Source of the DNA: Rusavskia elegans
Lineage: Eukaryota > Ascomycota > Lecanoromycetes > Teloschistales > Teloschistaceae
Direction: 5' to 3'
DNA length: 64,000 nt
Assembly (NCBI GenBank): GCA_011316305.1
Contig: SAUG01000021.1
Coordinates: 496,001 to 560,000, forward strand
The position numbers and the translations under genes were made by a program. Below the pieces are notes generated by a model, which worked only from the letters and a program-made list of their open reading frames with translations, was not told where the DNA came from and made no database searches. Positions 1 through 12,944 of this stretch are shown here, piece after piece. The first letter of the stretch is position 1; each line of letters begins with the position of its first letter.

Positions 1-1786
1 AAAACTCTATATACTAGATAATAAAATCGACGAATATATTAAAAAATACTATAATAGAATACTATAAAGGTATCTAGGCGTAATAAAGATAATATAACTT
101 TTATAATAGTATTACCAGTTTCCTAATATAAAGTAATACGTTGAGGTATATATTAAAAGATATTTTAGTTATTAGTAAAACAAGTATAGTATATATACTC
201 GTTATAGAGAGATTTAGTATTAGAAACTACTAAATTTACTATAAAAGGAAGTTATAATAGACTTTATTATTAAGCTCCTAAAATCGAAAGACCCGATAAC
301 AAGCGTAAAATACGACTCGATACTTAATATAGTAGATAGACTTACGAAGTATATCTATATAATCCTAACTAAAAAAGATTTTATAGTAGAATAATTTAGA
401 TTTATTATTCTAGATCGATTATTTCGATACTATAGACTACTAAAAGTATTAATAAATAATAGAAATAAACTCTCTACTTCGAACTATTAGAAAACCCTAA
501 TTCCTTTATTTAGTATTAAACTAAAAATATTAATAGCTTTCTATCTAATAATAGATAGATAGATAGAACGTACTAACTAAACGCTCGAATAATACCTAAA
601 ATACTATATTAATAATATTTAAAATAATTAGATTTCGCTTTTACTAATAGTATAATTAGTATTTAATATAAAAGAATCAAGTATAATAAAGGAGATACCG
701 TTCTTTATTAAAAACGGGAAAAATCCGAATTTATTTAGATATCCGCTGCTTAACAGGTTAGTAGAGTTAGTAATTTAAAGAATCGAGATTTAGAAAAAAA
801 TCTATACGAATATTCTAAAGATATAGAAATATTTAGATAATTATTAGAATAAAAGGTAAAAAATAGTACCTTAGCTAAAGAAAGGGGATAAGGTATACCT
901 TTTTACGAAAAACCTAAAAATAAGGATTCTAAGTAAAAAACTTAACTATATTAAGGTCGGACTATTTTTAATTAAATAGGTTAAAGGACTTTAGAATTTT
1001 AAACTTAATCTACCTAGAAACGCTAAAGTATACCCGGTATTCTATATATCTCTTTTAGAACCAGCCGACCCCGGAATACTATTATAATAGACGTTTAATT
1101 TCGAGATATAAGAGGAAAATACCTTTATAGTCGAGAAGATCCTATAGTAGAAAGGTCAGAACTATTTAATTAAGTAGAAAGGTTACCCTACCTTAGAAAA
1201 TACTTAGAAATCTAAAGAATACTTAGTAAACTACTAGAAGATTCTATAATAGTTCTATTAAAAGGAGCTAAAGAAGTTATTAACTAGCCAGAATCGCTAG
1301 AAAATATAATCTACTCGGAAGCTACGTTAATAAAAGAATTAAAATCTATAGAAAAGAATAGATCCGTATTATCTTTATATTCTAACGCCTTAAGATTTTA
1401 TAGTTCGCCGTTAACTATAATACGCTACTCCTCTTTAATATAATCTAATTAACGAAGTAAATACTATTACTTTATATACGCTTTATATAACTCTTTCTTT
1501 AATTTTTTATACTTATCTTCTAAACGACGCTAGCGCGTAGTATCTGACGGAGCAAGGTTATAAAAATAAGCTTATATAATATATTTAACGTATTTTTTAA
1601 AACTATCGCCGATATAATATAGTTTCTCTAACTAGAAATAATTCCGATAAGAACGTATAGCTAATATACTAATACCTAATAATATAACTTTATTATAATA
1701 CTCTTTAGTTAATAGCTTCTTTCGTTTACCTATAAAAGGAAGGAACGAGGGATTTTCGGAACGAAAATTCTAAAAAGGAGACCTAG
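1..1786 (+). mobile_element. Gypsy family A, copy 1: 3' part of internal region (RIP-degraded)
   Basis: This stretch aligns along its whole length with 5,970-7,736 of the neighbouring copy, so it is the 3' third of a Ty3/Gypsy element whose 5' part lies before the window. The first ~700 bases match the integrase core region of copy 2. Around 1,132-1,262 a reading frame interrupted by stops keeps the pattern of a C-terminal chromodomain (VEKIL, then K-KGYP, then LVNY), the mark of chromoviruses. Many Trp and Gln codons now read as stops, as expected of RIP (C to T at CpA). It runs directly into the LTR at 1,787. It cannot code for protein. Confidence 0.85.
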
Positions 1787-2214
1787 TATTATAAGCACGC
1801 GCGGTATAATTTTAGAAACGTAGTAGTACTTAGTATAGTACTGGAACTTCTTATTATACCTAGATAGGTAAGGACTTGGTATTATTATCTTAGTTATCTT
1901 AGCGAGTAAGGTACCTAAAGAAGGTTATTTTAGTTATTTTAGCGAGTAAAGTATTTAAGGAAAGATTATCTTAGTTATTTTAGTAAGTAAGGTATCTAAA
2001 GAAAGGAAGATCTTATTATCTATATAGATCCTAAATTTGACGCCTTTATAGCTTATATTTAATTTATTAGTTATCGCTATATACTGCTCTAGTAATTAAA
2101 TTAACTTATTTTTATATTAACTTGAAGTAATTACCCGTTATACCTCCGTTTATAGATATACTAATAAGTCCAACCAACCCTTGGAGATACCAGGACCTTC
2201 AGGTAGCCCTATAA
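1787..2214 (+). repeat. LTR of Gypsy family A, shared by two tandem copies
   Basis: This block is repeated at 7,737-8,226 and 38,686-39,172. It follows an A/G-rich polypurine-like stretch (around 1,770-1,786) and has family A internal sequence on both sides, so it serves as the 3' LTR of copy 1 and the 5' LTR of copy 2. It is about 60 bp shorter than the other two copies. Boundaries are good to a few bases, because the terminal TG and CA have been altered by RIP. Confidence 0.75.
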
Positions 2215-5200
2215 TATAAACCCGATAAATATTATAGAAATTATAATAAATTCGAAAATTAGTTTATTTAATTAGATATATACTTCGTATTCTATCCTAT
2301 ATCTAAGAAATAGAAGCTCCTTTTCGCTATATTCTACTTTCGAAGGCGAGTTTAATACTAGATAAAACTACTTCTTTACTAATATATAAATAATAAAAAA
2401 GATTTTAAATATATCTTTATATAGTTTATAAAGTTTGAAAAAGCTATTTATAAAGTTTTCGGAATCTCGAATAAAATCCTAATTACTAAACACTTTATTT
2501 AATACCTTTAATAGAAAAACGCAGTATTTAACTATACCGTATAATTTGAAAAATAGATACTACTAATAGAATAGAATAATAATATCCTATATATAATATT
2601 TAGATAAGGATTTAAAGAATAAATAAAAGACGAATTTATATATTATAGTCGAGTATATAATATACTAGATAATCTAATCGAAATATCTATCGACTTTAAT
2701 AATAAAATATATAAAAGAGATATAGAAAAATACTATAATAACGGACTACGAAATAATTTAAAACGTTATTCGGAACGGGCCTATAGAAAACTATAGCTAG
2801 ATAAAAAAAATCGGAAATAGCTACTATAGGTCTATATTAATAGAACTAGACTTTATATAATAACGACGTAAAAGAAAGAACTTTAGAAATAGTAAAAGGA
2901 ATAAAAATCCTAAAACGTACTATAATTATAGTAAACCAAGCTATTTCGCGAGAAAATATCGGTTAAACTAGATATAATAATAATAGTTTAATATTATATT
3001 AAAGAAAAATTCTAAAAACTAGTAAGAAATAATTTTAGAAAACGATAATAGTAGTTCTAAATTCTAAAAAACCAGTTTAAATAAAGAATTTTTATTTATA
3101 GAAAATAATAAAGTATTATAAAAAGCTATAATAAATAATATTTCGCTATAAATATTAATAGAACCTACTAGAAGAAAAGCCGTCTCTAGATAGATAATCG
3201 TAATAATAGAAGACGTTAAACTAGTATATCTTTAGGCCTTTTATAATAAAGAAATAGTAAAAGAAAAATTTATAGTAATCTATAAAAGATTTTAAAATAT
3301 TTACTAAATATATATTAATAATAAGTATTTATAGAACGACTAGTAGAACTAATAAATAGATAATATTATCGATATATTAAAAAAGAAACTAGAAAGTAAT
3401 ATTTCTAAAAATAAAGATATTCCTAAACCGATATTATAATAAAAAAACGTAATAATAGGAAATTAATACGTACTATTTAGTTAGACCGCCTACTATAATA
3501 ATAACTACGAGATCTATAAATTAAAAAAGAAAGAAACCGGATAGTATCTATTAAAACTATATTAATATATTTCTATAATATTTATTAAAGTCGGAAGTTA
3601 TAATATTTATAACTATTCCGGATATATTATATATAGTAGATATAAATACTAAAAGAAATAGTAGAAACGAAATAGAATTTTTAATTAGAAACTCTAAAGA
3701 TATATTTCGTAAATAGATTATAAAAATAAAAAATACAAAAATATAAATAATAATTCGAGAAAAATAAAAATCTTATAGTAATAAATATACTATAAATATA
3801 TAATTCTATAGTCCGGAGAAAATAACTAAATTTAGCTAGCTCTATATATATATTAAAAATTAAAATAATTATTAAAATTAATAACGGATTATAGAAAGTT
3901 AAAATATTTATTAATTTAGATATAATCGAAAATTTTATATTAAAGGATTTAGCTAAAAAGAAAATATTCTTTTAAATTAAAAAAAAAAGACCTTTATAAT
4001 TTAATAGTTATCGATAGAAATAAAATACTAAATAAAAATAGAAAGGTTATAAAAGAAATAATACTATTCTAAATAATAATTAATTAATACTATAAAAAAC
4101 TTTAGTTTAATATTATTTAGATAGCTAGCTACGAAATCGTATTTAAAATTATTTAATTAAAAGATTATAATCTAGTAATAGATTAGAAAAAAAGAATATT
4201 TAGTTTTAAACGATACTTCTATATAGGAAGTATCTAGTTTATACTAAAATAGCGTTTTCGGATAGATAAAAAATAGAATATAAAGTACGAATTTATAGCT
4301 TCGAAAAAAAATAACTAAAAACTATTTAGGTATAATTTATTAAATACTAGTAAAAGTTAGCTAGATTAATAAAATAGAAATAGAAAAGAAAATTATAAAT
4401 ATTTTAAAAACTATATATTATTTAATAAAAAGTTAATAGATAATCTATTAGAAGAGATTCTAGATAAATTTAAAAATTAGATAAATTTATTTTAAAAAAA
4501 AGATAACTATAAAAGTATTATCTAAATATTAACTATAGAATTATAAATTAAACTTTAAACTAGGTAAATAATCTTTATTTAAATCTGTTTACCTATTATC
4601 TATAATAGAACTCGAAATACTCTATAAATATCTAGATAAAAATATAAAAAAGGAATTTATTAGAAAATTTTAATTACTAATAGAATATCTAATCCTCTTT
4701 ATATCTAAAAAAGATAAAATATTCCGTATATATATCGATTATCTAAAACTAGATAATATTATAATTAAGAGCCGATATCTACTACTAAATATTAGCGAAT
4801 TTTAGAATAGATTTTCTAGAGTAAAGTATTTTATAAAATTCGACCTTTAAAAAGTATATAATTTTATATAAATAAAAACCGAAAAAAAATAGAAAATAGC
4901 TTTCAGAATATAATAAAGTTATTATAAATATATAGTTTTACTCTTCGGGTTTATAAATATTCTAGTAATCTATTAAAATATTATTAATAACGTATTTAAT
5001 AAATATCTAGATATATTTATTTTTATCTATTTCGATAATATTCTAGTTTTTTCTAAAATATTTAAAAAATATAAATAATACCTTAGTAAAGTTCTTAAAT
5101 ATCTAGAAGAGAAAAATTTTTACTTTAAATTAGAAAAGTATAAATTTTATAAAAAAAAGGTTAACTTTCTAGAACTTATTATCGGGTATAATAGACTACG

Positions 5201-7736
5201 TATCGACCTAAATAAACTAAAAGCTATTATAGATAAAAAGATAATAATAAATATTAAAATAGTCTAAAATCTTTTCGGATTTATAAATTATAATTAGAAG
5301 TTTATAAAAAACTATTTTAAAAAAATCTTTTACTTTTATAATTTTTATAAAAGAAACCGTCGAATAGTATTAGAAAAAAAGAAAAAAATAAATATTTAAA
5401 GATTTTAAAAAAAAATATATAAAAGATCTAATATTTAAAATATTCGAAAAATACTATTATAAATAGAAGTAGATTTATTAGATCTAGCTTTAAATATATA
5501 TTTTCTATAATATTATAATAGTAAATAGTACTCGATAGTATATATATTAAAAAACTTACTACTAGCGGAATAGAACTATAATATTTATAATAAAGAACTA
5601 TTAGCTATAGTAGCTATACTAGAATAGTAGAAAGTATACGCCGAAAAATCGCTAGAATTAATAATCTTTATAGATTATAAAAATCTTCTATATATTATAA
5701 TAATAAAATAATTTTAAAAAAAATAAATATAATAGTTTAAACTCTTTAGTTAAGATAAATTTAAAATATAATATATTATAGATAATAAAAATAAAATAAT
5801 AGACGTTTTAAATTAAAAAAGTAATTATATAAAAATAAAAGAGGTTTTTAATAATAGTATTATTAAAATAAATGAAAATAGATTACTATTAGCTAATTAA
5901 TATAATATAAATAAAATGCTATATATATTTAGAAATAACTAAAAATAGTTTTCTATTTAAAAAAAAAACTATAAATATTAGATAAAAAAAATTGAATAAA
6001 TATATTAAAAAGTACTATAATAGAATACTATAAAGATATTTAGATATAATAAAGATGATGAAACTTTTATAATAGTATTACTAGTTTTCTAATATAAAAT
6101 AATACGTCGAAGTATATATTAAAAAATATTTTAGTTATAAATATAATAAATATACTATATATATTTATTATAAAATAATCTAGTATTAGAAACTATCGGA
6201 TTTACTATAGAAAAAAGTTATATTAGATTTTATTATTAAGTTTCCAAAATCGAAAGATCCGATAATAAATATAAAATATAATTTAATATTTAATATAATA
6301 GATAGATTTATAAAATATATTTATATAATCCTATTATAAAGAAACTTTATAATAGGATAGCTTAAATTTATTATACTAGATTAACTATTTCGATACGATA
6401 GATTACCGAAAGTATTAATAAATAATAGAAATAAATTTTTTATTTTAAACTACTAGAAAACTCTAATTCCTCTATTTAATATAATACTAAAAATATTAAT
6501 AGCTTTTTATTCGATAATAGATAGATAGATAGAATATACTAACTAGTTTTTAGAATAATATCTAAATTACTATATTAACGATATTTAGAATATTTAGATT
6601 TCGCTATTACTAATAGTAAAATTATCATTTAATATAAAAGAATTAAATATAATAAAAAAATACTATTCTATACCGATAATAGAAAAAATCCGAATTTATT
6701 TAAATAATCGCTACTATATATATTAGCGGAATTAGTAATCTTAAAAGTCGATATTTAAAAAAAAATCTATAGAAATATTTAGATAACTACTAAAATAAAA
6801 AGCGAAAAATAGTATTTTAGCTAAAGAAAAGAGATAAGGTATACCTTTTTATAAAGAATCTAAAAACGAAGACTCTAAGTAAAAAATTTAACTATATTAA
6901 AGTCGGATTATTTTTAATTAAAAAAATTAAAAAATCTTAAAATTTTAAATTTAATCTATCTAAAAATACTAAAGTATACCCGGTATTCTATATATTATTT
7001 TTTAAACTAGCTAATTCCGAAACGCTATTATAATAGATATTTAATTTTGAAATATAAAAGAAAAATACCTTTATAGTTAAAAAGATTCTATAGTAGAAAG
7101 ATTAGAATTATCTAATTAAATAAAAAGGTTATCCTATTTCAGAAAATATTTAAAAATCTAAAAAATATTTAGTAAACTACTAGAAAGCTCTATAATAGTT
7201 CTATTAAAAGGAACTAAAAAAGTTATTAACTAGCCGAAATTACTAGATAGGATAATCTACTCGGAAGCTATATCGATAAAAAAATATAAATCGATAGATA
7301 TAAACGGATCTATAGAACTTTTTTTTCGTTCTAATTTTTTAATATTATATAGTTTACCGTTAACTATAATACGCTGCTTTTCTTTAATATAATCTAATTA
7401 ATAAAATAGATTTAATCATTACGTATATATTTTATATAATTCCTTTTATAACTTTTTACGTTTATTATTATAACGACGCTAATAAATAGTATTTAAAGGA
7501 ACAAGATTATAAAAATAAACTTATTTTATATAACTAATATACTTTTCGAAACTTTTACTAATATAATAAAATCTTTCTAGCTAGAAATAGTTTCGATAAG
7601 AACGTATAACTAATATATCGATATCTAATAATAGGATTTTATTATAACAATCTTTAGTTAACAATCTTTTCCTTTTACCTATAAAAAAGAAGGACGGAAG
7701 GTTTTTTAAAATAAAAAATCTAAAAAAGGAACCTAA
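2215..7736 (+). mobile_element. Gypsy family A, copy 2: complete internal region (gag-pol, RIP-degraded)
   Basis: Domains can be followed through a frame full of stops. A gag-like region spans about 2,240-2,870. A zinc knuckle at 2,918-2,962 has all three Cys codons read as Tyr (TGY to TAY) and its His also read as Tyr. A protease remnant lies near 3,900. Reverse transcriptase spans about 4,700-5,150, with YIDY, FDLQK and the catalytic box read as YFDNIL near 5,030. RNase H spans about 5,450-5,760 (a clear NKELLAIVA stretch), integrase about 6,000-6,700 and a chromodomain about 7,075-7,200. Order PR-RT-RH-INT-CHD identifies a Ty3/Gypsy chromovirus. The substitutions are overwhelmingly transition type, and no intact frame remains. 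Confidence 0.9.
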
Positions 7737-8226
7737 TATTATAAATATAGACGGTATATTTTAGAAAACGCGATAGTATTTAGTATAGCGCTAGATTTCC
7801 TATTATACCTCGATAGATAGAAATATACGGGACGGTCTAGATATTAGTACAAGAGAGTATCTTAGTAGTTTTAATAAATAAATACTATAAGAACCCTTAA
7901 TTTTAGTAGTTTTAGTAAATAAATACTATAAGTACTTTAATTTTAATAGTTTTAATAAATAAATATTCTAAAATAAAACTATTTTACTTATTTTAATCTA
8001 TAAATAACCTAAATAGTAGAGGATTTTATTTATCTATATAGATTCCGAATTCGACGTCTTTATAGCTTGTATTTAATTTATTAGTTATCGCTATATACTA
8101 CTCTAGTAATTAACTAATTTATTTTTAAATTAATTTAAGTAATTATCCGTTATACCTCCGTTTATAGATATACCAATAAGTCTAACCAATTTTTAGAGAT
8201 ACCAAACCTTCCAGATAGCTCTATAA
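7737..8226 (+). repeat. 3' LTR of Gypsy family A, copy 2
   Basis: This is homologous to 1,787-2,214 and to the solo copy at 38,686-39,172. It is followed directly by sequence that matches the middle of family C (compare 30,800-30,850 on the minus strand), so the tandem family A array was inserted into a family C element whose left part lies before the window. Confidence 0.8.
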
Positions 8227-9939
8227 TAAAAATATATAACTAAAAGTAAAATAAACTACTATAATAATAATTACTTTATCTATCTATCGGATAAAAGGAA
8301 GTTAGAACAGTATTCTATAAAACTAAAAAAAGCGAAAAAAAGGCTATTTTTAGAATTTAAACTATATAAAACAGAGAAATCTTTTATAATAGCTTTTAAA
8401 GTTAAAATTAAAAATTATAAAACGATAGCTTTCGTAAATAGAAAAAAAACTAAAATTATAAAAGAGTTATACGATTAGATTAAAAAAATAATTAGTAATA
8501 TCTTTAATAAATTAATAGAATTATAGAAGTCGAGATTAAAATTAAAAAAAAGATTTATCGGAATATTAGATTTTATAATAAGTAAAAGTTCTAGATAATA
8601 TATTATATTAGTAAATAAATAAAAAAAAGTACTTTCTAAAATATCGATATAGAAAAATATAGTTAGAAAAAAGATAAAACTATAAATAATATATTTTTTC
8701 GCGTATAAAAATCTTTTATATATTAAAATAGATATTAGATTAAATATAAACTATAAATAAATTAAGCAAATCGATATTTTTTTTTAAAAAAAGAGACGAA
8801 ATATATAGAAAAAATAATCTAGAGAGAACATTACTATATATTAGTATAACTAACTCCAAAATATATTATAATCTAAAAAATAATTTAAAAATTATAAATA
8901 GATAATATTTAAAAGATTTATAGAAATATTATTAAAAAAATAGAAAGAATCAAATATAGTTTAATACTAGAATTAAATCAAAAGCCGGATAAAAAGATAC
9001 TAGATTTTATACTAAACGTATAATTAAAAGACGAATAGTTTCTAACTTTATTATTATAGAATAAGATAATAACTAAAGAATATAAATTAGCGGAGATTTT
9101 AGAAAATCTAGATATAATTTATAATATTAATATATAATTCGGAATAAATAAAGAGATATAATATAAAGAAAATTTTAACTGGATACTTTTTTCTATATTT
9201 ATCGCCTCTAAAAGTTAAAAAAAAATCGAATTCTTTTAGAAACCGATCGATATTAACCGAATTAAAGATAGAAACTAATTTAATAGACGCCTTTTACGCG
9301 GCTAGTAAAAAACTGATAGAGAAATAAAATATTACTAGATTATTAAATTTATTAAAATAAGATAAGATACGTTATTTCTAAACGATAAAATTATTTTTAC
9401 GTTTATTTAAAGCGCGATAATAAATAATAAGATATTTTTACTTTTTAAAGAGCCGGCGGAGATTCGACTTCTAAATTAAATAATATTTACGAATTTTTTT
9501 TTTAAAATCTAGAAAGAACTCGATATAGCGGCGCGTTTCGGAATATTTTTCGATAATATTTTCGATATCGGAACGAAACTTATTTTTTTTATTTTTAAAA
9601 CGTTTTGCTATAGATAATTAAAAGCCGAAACTCTAAGAAAAAATAGAGAATATTATAGATAGTATTGAAAATTAAGAAATTATATAATTTTTTGGCCTAA
9701 ATATATTCTCTATAAATATTATTGCTAATTTTAATTTTATATTCTATTTAAAGATTACTGATATAAAGACTATTAGAAAAAAGTATAATAATATATTTTA
9801 ACTAAATTCGATAAAATGATTTTAATTAATTTCCTCATCGAAAATATATAATAAAAATATTAAAAAAAAAAAGAAATAGTTAGATTTTATATATTCCGTA
9901 TACGAATAGACTAGATAGAAAGTAATATAGTAAGGGCTA
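8227..9939 (+). mobile_element. LTR family C, copy 4: 3' part of internal region
   Basis: The sequence corresponds to the region downstream of the gag zinc knuckle in the other family C copies (24,530-24,940 plus; 29,134-30,840 minus). A degraded frame starts with a conserved NNNYFIYLSDK-like stretch near 8,255 and continues into a second region of about 1 kb that I do not recognise. No reverse transcriptase, RNase H or integrase pattern is visible. It ends in a purine-rich AAGGGCT run just before the LTR. Confidence 0.65.
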
Positions 9940-10353
9940 TATTATATCTATAACTCTATAGAAATATTCTAGAAAATTAGCTAGTTAAACGAGACTAATT
10001 ATCTATAGCCGTCTATAACCGCTATAATCGATCTTTATAATAGAAGCTTTGAACGGATAGCTATCTAACGATACTATTAGCTACTTTTATTATATATTTT
10101 ACTCTTTATTTCTACTAGATAGCTTTTTTCGTTAGCCGTTAATATAATTATTAATTACCTCTAGTTATTCTCTTTTTAATTAATTCTATAATAAAGATAT
10201 TTTATAATATTATAACTATACATTTACGGCTATATAGAATTAATTATAATAATTTATAATATTAGAATTCCTTTACTATTTAATAGTTCGTACTATATCT
10301 ACGGCTATAGTTAGACTCGAACGTAACGCTCTTTGATATATAGAGACGTTACA
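9940..10353 (+). repeat. 3' LTR of family C, copy 4
   Basis: This is one of about ten copies in the window of a ~410-bp LTR. It starts with TATTATATC (from TGTTACGTC) and here still ends in ACGTTACA, preserving the terminal CA. It follows a polypurine tract and family C internal sequence. Confidence 0.75.
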
Positions 10354-10845
10354 CTTCTAAATACGTTTAATAGAATTTACGAATTCTTTACCAATAAACT
10401 AGAAATAAATAATACGATCTTCTATATCTAAAATATAACTGTTAAAAAAACGTTTTCTTTTTAATTTTTCAAAAATTATAGCGATAGCTATTTTATAAAT
10501 TATATTTTTTTGATAAAAAACTATTCGCTAGTAATCGATATTATTTAAAATAATAATAAAATACTTTTTTTCACGCGAAGTTTGATTTTATAAAATAGTA
10601 AATAATAATGCTGTTTTTATACTAGAAATTATTTCGTTCTAGAATTTTACCGCTAGTTTATCTATTATAACGATCTAGCGAAACTTTTATAAATCTATAC
10701 CATCGGTATTAATATAAAATTTCCTCTATTAGTAATTATAAACCTTTTTTCTAGTTTATAAATTTAACTTTTGATTTTAACAAAGTAGTCGTATTTAGTA
10801 ATCGAATTATTTTTAAAATTTTAATTTTTTAAAAGTCGTATTTTA
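10354..10845. other. AT-rich sequence, nothing recognised
   Basis: About 500 bases of RIP-like AT-rich DNA between a family C LTR and a MITE. I see no frame, RNA gene or repeat boundary in it. Confidence 0.5.
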
Positions 10846-10853
10846 CTTTTAAC

Positions 10854-11040
10854 TAGACTGGCCGGTTCGGGTCGAATTTTCGTCGAACCGTCGGGTATCC
10901 GATCCGATTTTAGTAATCCGACCCGGATTTAATCTATTAAACGGTCGGGTCGGGTTTTAGATAATAATTTAATTTTTAGATCGGATTATAGATTTTAATC
11001 TAAAAATCTAATTTAAAAACCCGATCCGACGGCCAGTCTA
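10854..11040. mobile_element. hAT-type MITE, complete, 187 bp
   Basis: The element has perfect 10-bp terminal inverted repeats, TAGACTGGCC at the left and GGCCAGTCTA at the right, and is flanked by an exact 8-bp direct repeat CTTTTAAC (10,846-10,853 and 11,041-11,048). The interior is rich in CGGGTCGG and CCGACCC blocks shared with at least seven other places in the window. An 8-bp duplication with short terminal inverted repeats and no coding capacity is the signature of a non-autonomous hAT element; the superfamily call is an inference from these features. Confidence 0.8.
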
Positions 11041-11142
11041 CTTTTAACGTATTCGAAGAAAATTTAATAATCGTTTTTACTATTTTTTTAATTTATTTTT
11101 TAAAAATTATATATTTATTTTTTTTTATATAGCTATTAATTA

Positions 11143-11430
11143 TTAGGCCGACCGTCGAATCGGATTTCGAATTTGAATTAAAGAAACCGATTCGACTCGA
11201 GTCGGTTTCGACTTTTCTAAATATCGAACTAATAGATTTTCGATTTCTAATTTATAATTCGTTTTAATTCGATTTAAAACCGCTAAAATATTTATTTCTA
11301 ATATAAAAATATATTTCTAATATAAAAGCTTTTTATTTATCCGAAAAATACTAGTAATTGAACTATATTAATTTAAAAGACTTTAGTTAAACTATATATA
11401 TTATTTAAATATATTATCTTTATATATAAA
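11143..11430. repeat. MITE relic (same family), truncated
   Basis: The sequence begins GGCCGACCGTCGAATCGG and carries the family's ACCGATTCG and CGAGTCGG blocks, but no second terminus is found before the SINE that follows. Confidence 0.5.
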
Positions 11431-11434
11431 TAAT

Positions 11435-11880
11435 GGCATGAATAACGTAGTGGCAGAAACTACGTGACCTGGTGGCCTAACGGATCCAGTTCCAGCGCTT
11501 TTCGGAATTAACGGAGTTAATCTGGCGGGTCGGAGATTCGAATCCCTCGAAGACCAATCTAAATATAAGTTTTTTCTATCGATTTTAGTCGATTTTTATA
11601 GAGAATTTTTATATAGAATACGTATATAGTAGATCGTCTCGACCTAACCGTTTCTATTCGAAGTAATATAAATTAATTAAAAAGATTAAATAGATTACGA
11701 TTTCTTTCTAGATTTTAATCTAGATCTAGCTCTTTCGGAAATTCTAAATTCGAATTTTCGGTAAAATATTTAAATATTAAATAATTACGTAATTCAATCG
11801 AATTCGCGTCTCTAGTGTAAAAGTTCGTAGAAGACTAAAATTAAAATCCGAATAATTAATCGTATATATATAATTAATTA
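11435..11880 (+). mobile_element. tRNA-derived SINE, copy 1 (partly RIP-mutated)
   Basis: This is homologous, in the opposite orientation, to the two better-preserved copies at 21,050-21,469 and 44,013-44,440. The tRNA-like head is at the left; the B box survives as GATTCGAATCC near 11,540, and the A box is degraded. It ends in a short AT-repeat tail (TATATATAT). It carries more C-to-T changes than the other two copies. Confidence 0.7.
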
Positions 11881-12384
11881 ATTTTTTTTTATACTATATA
11901 TAGATAGCTTAATAGATCGGATCGGATTATATCTTAGAAGCAAATAGCTGTCTCTAAATAGTATTTTGATAACTAATCAATATCTGATTGATTAGAATCT
12001 CGTCGTTCGCGAGAACTCCTCGAAGACGAGTTCCTTTGATAGTTGATTTGAACGAATTGGAAGTTAGCTTGCTCTATTACGTGATTAGAAGTTATATATA
12101 AACCTCGAGTTTAGCTAAAACTAGGCCTTATTAGTAACTAGAGACTTCGTAGTAATTAATTAACCTATAGATCACTCGTTAACAACGAATTTATTTTTCA
12201 ATATAATGGCAACATCGATTCAACATCTAGTTAACAGCGAGTTCTACTACCAACTTTAATAGTAAAATAGGGCTGAAAATAAGCGAACCTATAGGTCACG
12301 TGATATTCTAGCTTAATTCGTCGATTTTAGTACTCTAGGTACTCTACAGAAGGTGTTAAAATCGGATGAAAATTTCCAAAAAAG

Positions 12385-12480
12385 AGATTTTCGCGGGATT
12401 CGAACACTGAACTGCTTAGTAATCAGAATTAGTAATCAGAATTCTACTAGGTGAGACTCAGAGAGTCACGTGACATGGAA
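12385..12480 (-). repeat. possible tRNA-like (Pol III type) relic
   Basis: On the minus strand a B-box-like TGTTCGAATCC (one mismatch) is followed downstream by a T run (CTCTTTTTT). Upstream there is a weak A-box-like TAGTAGAATTC and an internal duplication of AATTCTGATTACT. It differs from the main SINE. It could be a second SINE family or a decayed tRNA pseudogene; the evidence is thin. Confidence 0.3.
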
Positions 12481-12944
12481 TTAATCTATCTATCTATTCT
12501 ATACTAGTACTACGGATATATTATTTATACGAAAATTAATTAATTAAATACGATTTTTTAAAAAGTTAATATTCGAATTTCTAGTTAATATTCGATCTTC
12601 TAGTCAATTTGAACTTTTAGTTAATTTGAACTTTTAATTAATTTGAACTTTTAGTTAATTTCCAATTAATATAGAATAGATTTCTAGTTAATTTGTTATT
12701 TTAATCGACTAGCTATTGATTTAATATTAATAGAAAGTTTTAATAAGTTTATTATTATATACAACGACAACTTTTTATAAAACTACTAGTAAAATCGTAC
12801 TATCGATAGATTTCAAATCGATATAATATTTTTATTAACGAGATTTTAACTTTTAATAGATTTTAAATTGATTGAACGTTTTAGATAACTCCATATCGAC
12901 GTTTTGTTTAAGAACGGGTACTTGCCCCTAAGGTAGTCGGGTTT

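Noticed and set aside
10854..11040. Tc1/mariner-type MITE with TA duplication
   Set aside because: The terminal TA belongs to the inverted repeat; the real duplication is 8 bp in several copies, which fits hAT better.
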